Part shown: positions 18,354 through 27,187 of the stretch, piece by piece
Layout of the letters: every line of letters begins with the position of its first letter
Numbering within the stretch: the first letter of the stretch is position 1
Assembly: GCF_012927165.1 (NCBI RefSeq)
Contig: NZ_JABBGA010000003.1
Coordinates: forward strand, 124,001-188,000
Reading direction: 5' to 3'
Origin: Zoogloea dura
Lineage (GTDB): Bacteria > Pseudomonadota > Gammaproteobacteria > Burkholderiales > Rhodocyclaceae
Length of the DNA stretch: 64,000 nucleotides
Translations under genes and position numbers: made by a program
The notes under the pieces: model-generated
Seen by the model: only the letters and a program-made list of their open reading frames with translations
Databases searched by the model: none
What the model was told of the DNA's origin: nothing

Positions 18354-21300
18354 ATGAACTTCTCCGCCCTCTCAATCCGCAACCCCATCCCGGCGATCCT
18401 GCTCTTCGCCCTGCTGACCCTGGCCGGCCTGCTGGCCTTCCGGGGGTCCGGCGTGCAGGACTTCCCCGACATCGAACTGCCGGTGGTCACGGTCAGCGCC
18501 AGCCTGCCCGGCGCCGCCCCCGGCACCCTGGAGACCGAAGTGGCGCGCAAGCTGGAAAACAGCATCGCGACCCTGGCCCAGATCAAGAAGATGTACACCA
18601 CCATCCTCGACGGGGAGGTGACGATCTCCATCGAGTTCGAGCTGGAAAAGAACGCCAACGAGGCCGAGACCGAAGTCCGCGCCGCGGTCAGCCGGGTGCG
18701 CTCCGACCTGCCGGCCGACGTGCGCGAGCCGGTGGTGGCCAAGATCCTCACCGCCGGGCGGCCTCTCGGCGCCTGGACGCTCACCTCTCCCACGCTCGAC
18801 GAGGAGGCCCTGAGCTGGCTGGTGGATGACACCATCACCCGGCGCCTGCTGGCCGTGAAGGGCGTCGGCGCGGTCAAGCGCATGGGCGGCCTGCTGCGCG
18901 AGGTCCGCGTGGAACTGGACGCCGACCGCATGGCGGCCCTCGGTGTGAGCGCCGCCGACGTGTCCCGCCAGCTGCGCAGATCCCAGCTGGAAGCCCCCGG
19001 CGGCCGCGGCGACGTGGGCGGCGGCGAGCAAGCCGTACGGACCATCGCCACGGTGGCCAGCGCAGCCGACCTGGCGACCATGGACGTGCCCCTGCCCGAC
19101 GGCCGCAGCGTGCGCCTGGAGCGCATCGCCCGCATCACCGACACCACCGCCGAGCGCCGCTCGGTGGCCCTGCTGGACGGCAAGCAGGTGGTCGGCTTCG
19201 AGGTCTCCCGCACCAAGGGCGCCAGCGAGATCACCGTCGCAGCTGGCGTGCAGAAGGCCATCGACGAGCTGCAGGCCGCCCACCCGGAGCTGCGCATCGT
19301 GCACGCCTACGACAACGTGGCGCCGGTGCAGGAGAACTTCGACGGCTCCATGCAGCTGCTCTACGAGGGCGCCCTGCTGGCCGTGCTGGTGGTCTGGTGG
19401 TTCCTGCGCGACTGGCGCTCCACCCTGGTGGCGGCGATGGCCCTGCCCCTGTCGGTGATCCCCACCTTCCTCGGCATGTACTGGTTCGGCTTCACCCTCA
19501 ACACCGTGACCCTGCTGTCCATGGCCCTGGTGGTGGGCATCCTGGTGGACGATGCGATCGTCGAGATCGAGAACATCGCGCGCCACCTGCGCATGGGCAA
19601 GACGCCCGTCCAGGCAGCCATGGAAGCGGCCGACGAGATCGGCCTGGCGGTGATCGCCACCACCTTCGCCCTGGTCGCCGTGTTCCTGCCCACCGCCTTC
19701 ATGGCGGGCATCGCCGGCAAGTTCTTCAAGCAGTTCGGGTGGACCGCCGTGCTGGCCATTCTCGCCTCCCTGGTGGTGGCGCGCCTGCTCACCCCGATGA
19801 TGGCCGCCTACTTCCTCAAGCCGGTGGCCCACGGCGAGGTGCCCGAGGGCCGCATGATGCGAGCCTACATGCGCAGCATGCAGTGGTGCCTGCGCCACCG
19901 CTTCGTGACCCTGCTCGGCGCCATCGCCTTCTTTGTCGGCTCGGTGATGCTGATCCCCCTGCTGCCCACCGGCTTCGTGCCGCCGGCCGACCGGGCCCAG
20001 ACCCTGGTGAACGTGGAGCTGCCCCCCGGCAGCACCCTGCGCGAGACCTGGGACGCCGCCGAGCAGGCACGCGCCGCCATCGGTGACATGCCCGACGTGA
20101 AGGCCGTGTTCAGCTCGGTGGGCGGGGGTGCCGCCGGCGACGGCTTCAACCCTGGCGCCGCAGCGGAGGTACGCCGTGCCGTGCTCACCGTAACCCTCAG
20201 CCACCGCACCACCCGGCCGCGCAACCAGCAGGCCGTGGAGGTGGAGATGCGCGAACGCCTGGCCAGACTGCCCGGCATGCGCATCACCGTCGGCCCGGCC
20301 GATTCCGGGGTCAAGATGATCCTGGTGCTGAAGAGCGACGACCCGGCCGCCCTGGCCACCGCCGCCCAGGCCGCCACCCGTGACCTGCGCACCCTGCAGG
20401 GCGTCGGCAACATCACCTCCAGCGCCAGCCTGGTGCGGCCCGAGGTGGTGCTGCGCCCGGACTTCGCCCGCGCCGCCGACCTGGGCGTGAGCGCCGAGTC
20501 CATCGGTGAGACCGTGCGCATCGCCACCGCCGGCGACTACGACGTGGGCCTCGCCAAGCTCAACCTGGAACGCCGCCAGGTGCCGATCCGGGTCAAGCTG
20601 AACAACGACGTGCGGGCCGACCTGGAAGCCATCGGACGCCTCAGCGTGCCCGGCCGCCATGGCCCGGTACAGCTCGCCAACGTGGCCGACATCCGCATCG
20701 ACAGCGGCCCGGCCCAAGTCAACCGGATGGACCGCAGCCGCAACGTGATCCTCGAGGTGGAACTGGGCCAGCGCGAGCTGGGCGAGGTCTACAACGAGGC
20801 CCTGGCCCTGCCGGCCCTGCGCAACCTGCCGCCGGGCGTGCGCCTGGCCGACTCGGGCGACGCGGAGATGATGCAGGAGCTGTTCGGCAGCTTCGGGCTG
20901 GCCATGGGCATCGGTGTGCTGTGCATCTACATGGTGCTGGTCCTGCTGTTCAAGGGCTTCACCCAGCCGGTGACCATCCTGGCGGCCCTTCCGCTGGCCA
21001 TCGGTGGGGCCTTCGTGGCCCTGCTGGCGACCCGCAGCAGCTTCTCCATGCCGTCCCTGATCGGCCTGCTGATGCTGATGGGCGTGGTGACCAAGAACTC
21101 CATCCTGCTCATCGAGTACGCCATCGAAGCCCGCCGCGGACGCGGCGGCGCCCCGATGAACCGCTTCGATGCCCTGGTGGATGCCTGCCGCAAGCGGGCC
21201 CGCCCCATCGTCATGACCTCCCTCGCCATGGGCGCCGGCATGCTGCCCATCGCCATGGGCCTGGGCGCCGACCCGAGCTTCCGCGCGCCGATGGCGATTG

Positions 21301-21449
21301 CGGTGATCGGCGGCCTGATCAGCTCCACCCTGCTGAGCCTGCTGGTGGTGCCGGCGGTATATACCTACGTGGACGATCTGGAGGATCTGATCGCCCGCCT
21401 CAATGAGCGCCTGCGCGGCCGCAAACGCCCGGCAGTGGCCGTAGAATGA
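18354..21449 (+). CDS. RND multidrug efflux inner-membrane transporter (AcrB/MexF/VexF-like)
   Basis: A 1,031-residue proton-driven RND pump of typical length. TM1 is in NPIPAILLFALLTLAGLLAF. A periplasmic porter/docking loop follows, then TM2-6, a second periplasmic loop and TM7-12. TM4 carries the proton-relay Asp pair (ILVDDAIVEIENI, Asp399-Asp400), and TM10 has the conserved Lys of GVVTKNSILLIEYA. The final TM block SLLVVPAVYTYVDDLE is typical. With the MFP and OMF it forms a tripartite exporter, probably of drugs, solvents or biocides. The ATG is 10 nt after the MFP stop. Substrate specificity is not predictable from the sequence alone. Confidence 0.96.
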   Translation: MNFSALSIRNPIPAILLFALLTLAGLLAFRGSGVQDFPDIELPVVTVSASLPGAAPGTLETEVARKLENSIATLAQIKKMYTTILDGEVTISIEFELEKNANEAETEVRAAVSRVRSDLPADVREPVVAKILTAGRPLGAWTLTSPTLDEEALSWLVDDTITRRLLAVKGVGAVKRMGGLLREVRVELDADRMAALGVSAADVSRQLRRSQLEAPGGRGDVGGGEQAVRTIATVASAADLATMDVPLPDGRSVRLERIARITDTTAERRSVALLDGKQVVGFEVSRTKGASEITVAAGVQKAIDELQAAHPELRIVHAYDNVAPVQENFDGSMQLLYEGALLAVLVVWWFLRDWRSTLVAAMALPLSVIPTFLGMYWFGFTLNTVTLLSMALVVGILVDDAIVEIENIARHLRMGKTPVQAAMEAADEIGLAVIATTFALVAVFLPTAFMAGIAGKFFKQFGWTAVLAILASLVVARLLTPMMAAYFLKPVAHGEVPEGRMMRAYMRSMQWCLRHRFVTLLGAIAFFVGSVMLIPLLPTGFVPPADRAQTLVNVELPPGSTLRETWDAAEQARAAIGDMPDVKAVFSSVGGGAAGDGFNPGAAAEVRRAVLTVTLSHRTTRPRNQQAVEVEMRERLARLPGMRITVGPADSGVKMILVLKSDDPAALATAAQAATRDLRTLQGVGNITSSASLVRPEVVLRPDFARAADLGVSAESIGETVRIATAGDYDVGLAKLNLERRQVPIRVKLNNDVRADLEAIGRLSVPGRHGPVQLANVADIRIDSGPAQVNRMDRSRNVILEVELGQRELGEVYNEALALPALRNLPPGVRLADSGDAEMMQELFGSFGLAMGIGVLCIYMVLVLLFKGFTQPVTILAALPLAIGGAFVALLATRSSFSMPSLIGLLMLMGVVTKNSILLIEYAIEARRGRGGAPMNRFDALVDACRKRARPIVMTSLAMGAGMLPIAMGLGADPSFRAPMAIAVIGGLISSTLLSLLVVPAVYTYVDDLEDLIARLNERLRGRKRPAVAVE

Positions 21450-21571
21450 GGGTTCGCGCGCATTTGCCATGGGGAACGATTGGGATTAGCCTAGGTCAGG
21501 AATCATAGAGGGCCATGACAAGCGGCCCCGTCCCACCTTCCTTCCATTCCGAACAACATACGGAGAACGTC

Positions 21572-21880
21572 ATGAGCGACGCACAAGTTACCAAGGACAA
21601 ACTGGTTTCCGATTTCAAGGCCGTGGTGGCCGACACCGAAGAGCTGCTCAAGCTCACCGCTGGCCAGGCCGGCGACAAGGTGGCTGACGTACGTGGCCGC
21701 CTGAGCGAAAAGCTGGTGTCCGCCAAATACAAGCTGCAGGACCTGGAAGCCGCCGTGGTGCAGAAGACCAAGGCAGCTGCCCGCGCCACCGACGACTACG
21801 TCCATGACAACCCCTGGAAATCCGTCGGCGTGGCCGCTGGCGTGGGCTTCCTGCTCGGGCTGCTGGTCAACCGTCGCTAA
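21572..21880 (+). CDS. YqjD/ElaB/DUF883-family inner-membrane ribosome-associated-type protein
   Basis: A 102-residue product from the ATG at 21572, chosen because GGAGA lies 5 nt upstream. An amphipathic, Ala/Lys/Glu-rich N-terminal helix (about 1-75) leads to the family motif DDYVHDNPWKSVGVAAGVGFLLGLLVNRR, a single C-terminal membrane anchor with a glycine zipper. DUF883 proteins of the ElaB/YqjD group are tail-anchored in the inner membrane and in E. coli are linked to stationary-phase ribosome association. It heads a three-gene yqjD-yqjE-yqjK-like cluster, the same order as in enterobacteria. Confidence 0.92.
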   Translation: MSDAQVTKDKLVSDFKAVVADTEELLKLTAGQAGDKVADVRGRLSEKLVSAKYKLQDLEAAVVQKTKAAARATDDYVHDNPWKSVGVAAGVGFLLGLLVNRR

Positions 21881-21892
21881 GCCCCGCTCCCC

Positions 21893-22276
21893 ATGAGCGA
21901 ACCTGCGCCCTCGCGCCTCGGCGAGTCCCTCCGGGGGCTTGCCGACTCCGGGCTGGCCACCGTCCAGACCCGGCTGGAACTCTTTGCCGTCGAGCTCAAG
22001 GAAGAAAAGCTGCGTGCAGGCGGCTTTCTCTTCGACACCGTGCTCGCCGCGCTTTTCATCGGTTTTGGCGTGGTCTTCCTGCTCGCCTTCCTGACCGTGC
22101 TGCTGTGGGACAGCCAACGCCTGTTGGCACTGGGTCTTGCCACCGTGGGCCTGTTTGCGGCCGGCATCTGGGCAGCCACCCGGGCGGCCACCCGCATGCG
22201 TGCCGGCTCCCGCCTGTTTGCGTCCAGCCTGGCCGAACTCGCCCAGGACCGGGACGCCCTGCGCTCCCGCGAATGA
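21893..22276 (+). CDS. YqjE-like phage-holin-family membrane protein
   Basis: A 127-residue product. An N-terminal amphipathic segment (SRLGESLRGLADSGLATVQTRLELFAVELKEEK) is followed by two hydrophobic helices, LFIGFGVVFLLAFLTVLLW and LLALGLATVGLFAAGIWAA, and a charged tail. This is the Phage_holin_3_6/YqjE architecture. The family is a conserved partner of DUF883 proteins in the inner membrane and its function is not established. It starts 12 nt after the DUF883 stop, and its TGA overlaps the next ATG (ATGA, 22273-22276). Confidence 0.88.
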   Translation: MSEPAPSRLGESLRGLADSGLATVQTRLELFAVELKEEKLRAGGFLFDTVLAALFIGFGVVFLLAFLTVLLWDSQRLLALGLATVGLFAAGIWAATRAATRMRAGSRLFASSLAELAQDRDALRSRE

Positions 22277-22557
22277 ACCCCGAACTGGTCGAACTGGCCC
22301 TGCGCAAGCAGCGCCTGCAGATCCGCAGCGCCGAACAACGCGACGCTCTGGCCTATCATGCCCAGGCCTTCACGCCCTTGCTGCACGGCATCGACCGGGT
22401 GAGTGACGGCGTGCGCTGGGCCCGCGACAACGCCCCGGTGCTGTCCGGGCTCGGCGTCTTCCTGCTGGTCGTCCGCCCCCGCGCGACCCTGCGCTGGGCC
22501 CGCCGCGCATGGGTGGGCTGGCAACTGGTGCGGCGGGTCCGCGCACTGATTCCCTGA
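22273..22557 (+). CDS. YqjK-like small membrane-associated protein
   Basis: A 94-residue product. The ATG at 22273 overlaps the upstream stop by 4 nt. The N-terminal half is a charged helix rich in Arg and Gln (ELALRKQRLQIRSAEQRDAL), then HGIDRVSDGVRWARDNAPV leads into a hydrophobic stretch LSGLGVFLLVV and a basic tail (RPRATLRWARRAW). This matches the YqjK-like family that closes yqjD-yqjE-yqjK clusters. Function is unknown, but the three genes clearly travel as a unit. Confidence 0.82.
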   Translation: MNPELVELALRKQRLQIRSAEQRDALAYHAQAFTPLLHGIDRVSDGVRWARDNAPVLSGLGVFLLVVRPRATLRWARRAWVGWQLVRRVRALIP

Positions 22558-22574
22558 CTCTCCGACTGACCACC

Positions 22575-23132
22575 ATGAACGTCGATCTCGAAGAAATCCG
22601 TCGTGCCCGCGAAGAGGCCGACTGTCTGTGCACCCCGGCCGAGGTGGATGCGGCACTCAACCAGCTGGCCGCCGACATCACGGTGCGTCTGCAGGACAAG
22701 AACCCGCTGGTGTACGTGGTGATGAACGGCGGCCTGATCCTCGCCGGCCGCCTGCTGCCGCGCCTGCCCTTCCCGCTCGAGCTGGCCTACCTGCATGCCA
22801 CCCGCTACGGCCACGCCCTGCAGGGCACCCTGCTCGACTGGCGGGTCCGCCCGACCCAGGACCTGCGTGACCGCACGGTGCTGGTGCTCGACGACATCCT
22901 CGACGAAGGCCACACCCTGGCCGCCATCATCGCTTTCCTCAAGGAAGAAGGCGCCCGCGAAGTCCATTCGGCGGTGCTGGTCCACAAGGTCCACGACCGC
23001 AAGGCCTACCCGGGCATGCGTGCCGACTTCACCGGCCTGGACGTGGCCGACCGCTTCCTGTTCGGTGGCGGCATGGATTACAAGGGCTACTGGCGCAACG
23101 CACCGGGCATCTACGCGCTCAAAGGGCACTGA
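22575..23132 (+). CDS. Hypoxanthine-guanine phosphoribosyltransferase-like enzyme
   Basis: A 185-residue type I phosphoribosyltransferase. It has the PRPP-binding signature VLVLDDILDEGHTLAAI (about residues 108-124), the upstream loop YVVMNGGLILAGRLLPRLPF, and the purine-binding end GLDVADRFLFGGGMDYKGYWRN. The last motif matches Hpt/HGPRT proteins and proteobacterial hypoxanthine-guanine PRTs. The likely reaction is conversion of hypoxanthine or guanine plus PRPP into IMP or GMP in cytosolic purine salvage. The ATG at 22575 is 17 nt after the yqjK-like stop, so it may be co-transcribed. It converges on the MarR gene. Confidence 0.9.
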   Translation: MNVDLEEIRRAREEADCLCTPAEVDAALNQLAADITVRLQDKNPLVYVVMNGGLILAGRLLPRLPFPLELAYLHATRYGHALQGTLLDWRVRPTQDLRDRTVLVLDDILDEGHTLAAIIAFLKEEGAREVHSAVLVHKVHDRKAYPGMRADFTGLDVADRFLFGGGMDYKGYWRNAPGIYALKGH

Positions 23133-23153
23133 GGGGGCACCGCCTGGCCGGGC

Positions 23154-23606
23154 TCAGCCCTCCTGCCCCATCCCCGCCAGGCGGGTCATCACGGCCCGCC
23201 AGGCCGCCTCACCTTCACCGCCCTCTCCCCCCGCGGCCTCGAAGACGTCGGCCAGCATGGCCAGCTGGGTGCCACTGAGCTCCGCCTCCAGCGCCACCCC
23301 GGCTCCGGTCAGCTCCAGCCGCCGCATCCGCCGGTCGTGTTCGCCCACCGACGCCACCACCAGCCCTGCCTCCTGCAATTGTCGCAGCGGCGCATTGAGC
23401 GCCTGCTTGGTCACGCCCAGTGTCCCCAGCAGCTCGGTCACCGTGGTGCCTGGCTGGCGGGCCACGAAATACAGGATGCGGTGATGGACCCGCCCCAGCC
23501 CCCGCTCGGCCAGGATCCGGTCCGGCGGCGCGGTGAAGGCGCGGTAGGCGAAAAAGAAGAGCTCGATGGCTTCACGCAGCTTGGCCTGACGACTTAGGTC
23601 AATCAT
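23154..23606 (-). CDS. MarR-family transcriptional regulator
   Basis: A 150-residue winged-helix regulator. The ATG at 23606 is preferred. A TTG at 23648 would add 14 residues, but that codon lies inside a palindrome (23644-23658). The wHTH region reads GLGRVHHRILYFVARQPGTTVTELLGTLGVTKQALNAPLRQLQEAGLVVA, then the wing EHDRRMRRLELT, as in MarR. Dimerisation helices flank it. It is divergent from an aminotransferase gene. The start codon falls within the palindrome GTCAATCATGTTGAC, pointing to autoregulation by this protein. The effector is unknown. Confidence 0.9.
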   Translation of the reverse strand: MIDLSRQAKLREAIELFFFAYRAFTAPPDRILAERGLGRVHHRILYFVARQPGTTVTELLGTLGVTKQALNAPLRQLQEAGLVVASVGEHDRRMRRLELTGAGVALEAELSGTQLAMLADVFEAAGGEGGEGEAAWRAVMTRLAGMGQEG

Positions 23607-23612
23607 GTTGAC
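23598..23612. promoter_or_regulatory. MarR operator-like palindrome at the regulator start codon
   Basis: GTCAATCATGTTGAC has GTCAA/TTGAC arms with a 5-nt spacer and covers the proposed ATG of the MarR gene. It shares its half-site with the palindrome at 23644-23658 (centres 46 bp apart). Confidence 0.5.
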
Positions 23613-23643
23613 TTTATTCCGGATGGGCAGGTAGGATTTATAG

Positions 23644-23658
23644 GTCAATATTATTGAC
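23644..23658. promoter_or_regulatory. Perfect 15-bp palindrome in the MarR/aminotransferase intergenic region
   Basis: GTCAATATTATTGAC is perfectly symmetric around a central T. It lies 34 bp upstream of the aminotransferase start and 38 bp upstream of the MarR start, ideal for controlling both divergent promoters. Confidence 0.6.
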
Positions 23659-23691
23659 TTTTATGCTGCTTTGCACAATCAGGAGAAGCCC

Positions 23692-24900
23692 ATGCCGTCC
23701 CATACCGCCGACCGACCGCCCCTTTCCTTGTCCGCCCGGGTGCACGACCTGCACCCGTCGCCGATTAGGGAGATTTTGGCAGTGGTAGGCCGGCCCGGCA
23801 TGATCTCCTTTGCCGGCGGCCTGCCGGCGGCCGAGACCTTTCCACGCCTGGATGGCACCTCCCCCACCGACGCGCTGCAATACGGCCCGAGCGAAGGCGA
23901 CCCGGCCCTGCGTGCGCGCATCGCCGACGAGCTCGCCGGGCTCGGCCTGGACTGCGCACCCGAGCGCGTGCTGGTGCTGTCCGGCTCCCAGCAGGGTATC
24001 GACCTGGTCGGCAAGCTGTTCATCGACCCAGGCACGCCGGTGGCCGTCGAATCGCCGACCTACCTGGCCGCCCTGCAGGTGTTCCGCTTCTTCGGCGCGC
24101 GCTTCCAGCCCTTCAGCTCCACCACCGTGAGTGCCGCCGCCCTCCGTGACGGGCGCCCGGCCTTTGCCTACGCCATCCCGACCTTCCAGAACCCCACCGG
24201 CCACTGCTACGGCGACACCGAGCGGGCGCGCCTGGCCGCCGCCTGCGGCGAAGCCGGCGTGCCTCTGTTCGAGGACGACCCCTACCGGGACCTGGCCTAC
24301 GACACGGTGAGCAGGCGCCCCGTCTGCGCCGACCTGAAGGGCAGCCCGTGGATCTACCAGGGCTCCTTCTCGAAAAGCCTGGCCCCCGGCCTGCGCCTCG
24401 GCTTCATGACCGCCTCGGAAGAGTTCTTCACCCTGCTGGTGCGCCTCAAGCAGGCGGCCGACCTGCACAGCAACCGCCTCAGCCAGTGGCTGGTGCTGCA
24501 GCAGCTGGAATCCGCCGGCCGAGGTGCGCGCATGGAAAAACTGGTGGCCTTCTACCAGCGCAAGCGCGACTGCTTCGCCGCCGCCCTGGACAAGCACTTC
24601 GGCGGCCTGGCCGACTGGCAGGCGCCCTCCGGCGGCCTGTTCTTCTGGCTGCGCCTGCGCCACCCCATCGACACCCGCAGCCTGCTGCCCCTGGCCATCG
24701 AGCGCAACGTGGCCTTCATGCCGGGCGAAGCCTTCTACGCCGGCGAACCCGAGTTGGGCACCCTGCGCCTGAACTTCAGCCATGCCTCGGAAGAAGAGAT
24801 CGACCGCGGACTGGGCGTGCTGGCCGAACTGGTGGTGGACGCCCTGAACGGACGGGTTCAGCTGCCCGCGGACGCGGATCAAAGGGCCGTGCCTGCTTGA
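23692..24900 (+). CDS. PLP-dependent aminotransferase, class I/II (2-aminoadipate/MocR-aminotransferase type)
   Basis: A 402-residue fold-type I aminotransferase. The ATG at 23692 has AGGAG 6 nt upstream. Motifs in order are ISFAGGLPAAETFP (substrate arm), LQYGPSEGDPALR, SGSQQGIDLVGKLF, PTFQNPTGHCYG (Asn-Pro turn), LFEDDPYRDLAY (PLP-binding Asp/Tyr), and GSFSKSLAPGLRLGF with the Schiff-base Lys228. It lacks a GntR DNA-binding domain. It resembles LysN/valine-pyruvate/aromatic aminotransferases of this subgroup, which transfer amino groups from bulky amino acids to 2-oxoglutarate. The exact substrate is uncertain. It is divergent from, and probably controlled by, the adjacent MarR protein. Confidence 0.9.
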   Translation: MPSHTADRPPLSLSARVHDLHPSPIREILAVVGRPGMISFAGGLPAAETFPRLDGTSPTDALQYGPSEGDPALRARIADELAGLGLDCAPERVLVLSGSQQGIDLVGKLFIDPGTPVAVESPTYLAALQVFRFFGARFQPFSSTTVSAAALRDGRPAFAYAIPTFQNPTGHCYGDTERARLAAACGEAGVPLFEDDPYRDLAYDTVSRRPVCADLKGSPWIYQGSFSKSLAPGLRLGFMTASEEFFTLLVRLKQAADLHSNRLSQWLVLQQLESAGRGARMEKLVAFYQRKRDCFAAALDKHFGGLADWQAPSGGLFFWLRLRHPIDTRSLLPLAIERNVAFMPGEAFYAGEPELGTLRLNFSHASEEEIDRGLGVLAELVVDALNGRVQLPADADQRAVPA

Positions 24901-24939
24901 TGGATCGCGGGCGGCTGAAGCCGCCCCTTGTACAGGCCC

Positions 24940-26373
24940 CTACAAGGCCCCGCCGAACAGGGCAGCCGTCGCCGCCGGATTCGACGGAAAGTAGAAATGC
25001 ACGTACGACGCCGTCAGCCGCCCGAGCCGGTAGATGGCTTCGCCTTCGCGGCCAGTCGGGGTGCTGGCCCGGGCGATCGGGGCCAGCGGGGTTTCGCTGC
25101 GGGAGTAATGGAAGGTGTGGCCGGTCAGGCGGCCCTCCGGCAGCTCGGCAAACTGCGTGCCGAGCGCGGCCAGGCGGGTCTGCATGCGGGTGTGGCCGGG
25201 CAGCAGGCCGGCACCGGGATGCACGCTGCCGTCCCGGTCGGTGAGGGTCTCGAACAGGCTCATCATGCCGCCGCACTCCGCCAGCAAGGGCTTGCCGGCG
25301 GCCTGGTGGGCCTTCAGGCCGGCCTGCCAGGCTGCATTGGCAGCCAGGGCGCCGGCGTGCAGCTCCGGGTATCCGCCAGGCAGCCACAGGGCATCACATT
25401 GCGGCAGGGCGTCACCTGCCAGGGGCGAGAAGAAGCTCAGCTCGGCGCCCAGCGCCTGCAAGGTGTCCAGGTTGGCCGGGTAGATGAAGCCGAAGGCCGC
25501 ATCCCTGGCAATCGCCACCCGGCGGCCCTGCAGCAGCGGCGCGGTGGAAGGCGCGGGCATGGCCGGGAAAGCCACGGCAGCCGGCAGATCCGCCGCGCCG
25601 GTGCGGGCCAGGTGGTCGGCCAGGCGATCCAGGCGGGCATCCAGGTCGGCGATCTCGGCGGCCTGCAGCAAGCCCAGGTGGCGCTCAGGCAGCGCCGCAT
25701 CCGCGTCCCGGGGCAGCGCCCCATACCAGGCGATGCCGGGCCGCAGGCTGTCCTGCAGCAGGCGGGCATGGCCTTCGCTTCCCACGTGGTTGGCCAGGAC
25801 GCCGGAGAAAGGCAGATCAGGCTGCCAGGTCGCCAGCCCGTGGACCAGGGCGCCGAAAGTCTGGGCCATCGCCTTGGCGTCGATCACCGCCATCACCGGA
25901 ATGCCGAAACGGCGGGCAATGTCGGCCCCCGACGGACTGCCGTCAAACAAGCCCATGACCCCCTCGACCAGGATCAGGTCGGACTGCTGCGCCGCGCGGT
26001 GAAGCCGCCAGGCCGCATCGGCCGGACCACATATCCCCAGGTCGAGGTTGTAAACCGGCGCACCGCTGGCCACCGCATGGATCTGCGGGTCGAGGAAATC
26101 CGGGCCGCACTTGAACACCGTGACCCGCCGCCCCTGCCGCACATGCAGGCGGGCCAGCGCGGCGGTGACGGTGGTCTTGCCCTGGCCGGAAGCCTGGGCC
26201 GCCACGAACAGGGCCGGGCACAGGGCCGCCTGATCTGCCCCGCTCACTGGACTCCCTCCGCCCTCACGGGCTTCGGTGCGGCCACCTTCGGGCGGCCGGG
26301 CGGCGCTGGCTGGATTACCTCCGCCCTCGCGGGCTTCGGTGCAATCGCCTTCGGGCGGCCGGGCGGCGCTCAT
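24940..26373 (-). CDS. cobB: Cobyrinate a,c-diamide synthase (CobB/CbiA)
   Basis: A 477-residue ATP-dependent amidotransferase of the corrin ring. The N-terminal P-loop domain has [19 protein letters not shown] (about 59-77) and [12 protein letters not shown], then [13 protein letters not shown]. The C-terminal glutaminase domain has [25 protein letters not shown] with the nucleophile Cys, and [10 protein letters not shown]. It uses glutamine and ATP to amidate the a and c side chains of cobyrinic or hydrogenobyrinic acid. The first ~45 residues are atypical: two 21-residue copies beginning AARPPEG, encoded by a repeated 52-nt GC-rich element. The true start could be farther downstream. The ATG at 26373 overlaps the cobA stop by 4 nt. 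Confidence 0.94.
   Translation of the reverse strand: MSAARPPEGDCTEAREGGGNPASAARPPEGGRTEAREGGGSPVSGADQAALCPALFVAAQASGQGKTTVTAALARLHVRQGRRVTVFKCGPDFLDPQIHAVASGAPVYNLDLGICGPADAAWRLHRAAQQSDLILVEGVMGLFDGSPSGADIARRFGIPVMAVIDAKAMAQTFGALVHGLATWQPDLPFSGVLANHVGSEGHARLLQDSLRPGIAWYGALPRDADAALPERHLGLLQAAEIADLDARLDRLADHLARTGAADLPAAVAFPAMPAPSTAPLLQGRRVAIARDAAFGFIYPANLDTLQALGAELSFFSPLAGDALPQCDALWLPGGYPELHAGALAANAAWQAGLKAHQAAGKPLLAECGGMMSLFETLTDRDGSVHPGAGLLPGHTRMQTRLAALGTQFAELPEGRLTGHTFHYSRSETPLAPIARASTPTGREGEAIYRLGRLTASYVHFYFPSNPAATAALFGGAL
26256..26370. repeat. Two tandem REP-like GC-rich repeats inside the 5' end of cobB
   Basis: Two 52-nt copies (26256-26307 and 26319-26370) begin CTCCGCCCTC and end GGGCGGCGCT, differ at about five positions and are 63 nt apart. 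Each has short dyads, the second including CGCCTTCGGGCG, a UUCG-tetraloop hairpin. The 63-nt period equals 21 codons, so the CobB frame is kept. They look like dispersed extragenic palindromes that were absorbed into the coding region. Confidence 0.7.
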
Positions 26374-27164
26374 GCGTCCCCCTCTTCCGGGTGGAACCAG
26401 GCCAGGCGCGACTGCAGGCTGACCACCTCACCCACGATGGTGAGGGCCGGCGGCGTGATGCCGGCCGCCTTGACCGCCCCGGCCAGGCCGGTGAGGTCGG
26501 AGGTGACCACCCGCTGGGCGCGGGTGGTGCCACGGCGCACCACGGCAGCCGGTGTGCTACCGGGCAGGCCGTGCTCCACCAGCCGCGCGCAGATGGTGGC
26601 CAGCTGGGTGATACCCATGTAGAAGACCAGGGTCTGGCGCGGCCGGGCGAGCATGTCCCAGTCCAGGTCCACGCTGCCATCCTTGAGGTGGCCGGTGACA
26701 AAGACGCAGGACTGGGCGAAATCCCGGTGGGTCAGGGGGATGCCCGCGTAGGCGCCAATACCGGAGGCCGCGGTGATACCGGGGATGACCTCGAAGGGCA
26801 CGCCGGCCTTCACCAGCTCCTCGACCTCTTCGCCGCCGCGGCCGAAGATGAACGGGTCACCGCCCTTGAGGCGCACCACGCGCTTGCCGCGCTGCGCCTG
26901 CTCCACCAGCAGGGCATTGATGCCGTGCTGGGGCAGCGCATGATTGGATGCCTTCTTGCCTACATAGATGCGCTCGACCTCGTCGGGCACGCAAGCCAGG
27001 ACTTCCTGGCTGACCAGGTTGTCATAGACCAGCACATCGGCCTCGATCAACAATCGGGCGGCACGCAGGGTCAGCAGTTCCGGGTCGCCGGGGCCGGCGC
27101 CCACCAGGTACACCCAGCCGGGGCGGGCGGGGTTGCGTTCGCGGGGAAGGGTCCGTGTTGGCAC
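26370..27164 (-). CDS. cobA: Uroporphyrinogen-III C-methyltransferase (SUMT)
   Basis: A 264-residue product from the GTG at 27164, chosen because GGAG lies 7 nt upstream and this avoids overlap with the upstream gene. Another GTG at 27212 would add 16 residues. The SAM-dependent tetrapyrrole methylase signature is complete: [59 protein letters not shown], and the C-terminal [10 protein letters not shown]. It methylates uroporphyrinogen III at C2 and C7 to precorrin-2, the branch point to cobalamin and siroheme. There is no CysG-type dehydrogenase/ferrochelatase fusion. It is coupled to cobB by an ATGA overlap. Confidence 0.96.
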   Translation of the reverse strand: MPTRTLPRERNPARPGWVYLVGAGPGDPELLTLRAARLLIEADVLVYDNLVSQEVLACVPDEVERIYVGKKASNHALPQHGINALLVEQAQRGKRVVRLKGGDPFIFGRGGEEVEELVKAGVPFEVIPGITAASGIGAYAGIPLTHRDFAQSCVFVTGHLKDGSVDLDWDMLARPRQTLVFYMGITQLATICARLVEHGLPGSTPAAVVRRGTTRAQRVVTSDLTGLAGAVKAAGITPPALTIVGEVVSLQSRLAWFHPEEGDA

Positions 27165-27187
27165 GTCGGCGCTCCAGGGAGAAAGGT

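Noticed and set aside
18372-21470. Long antisense open frame across the RND pump gene
   Set aside because: His/Gln/Gly-rich shadow translation; the plus strand holds a clear full-length RND transporter.
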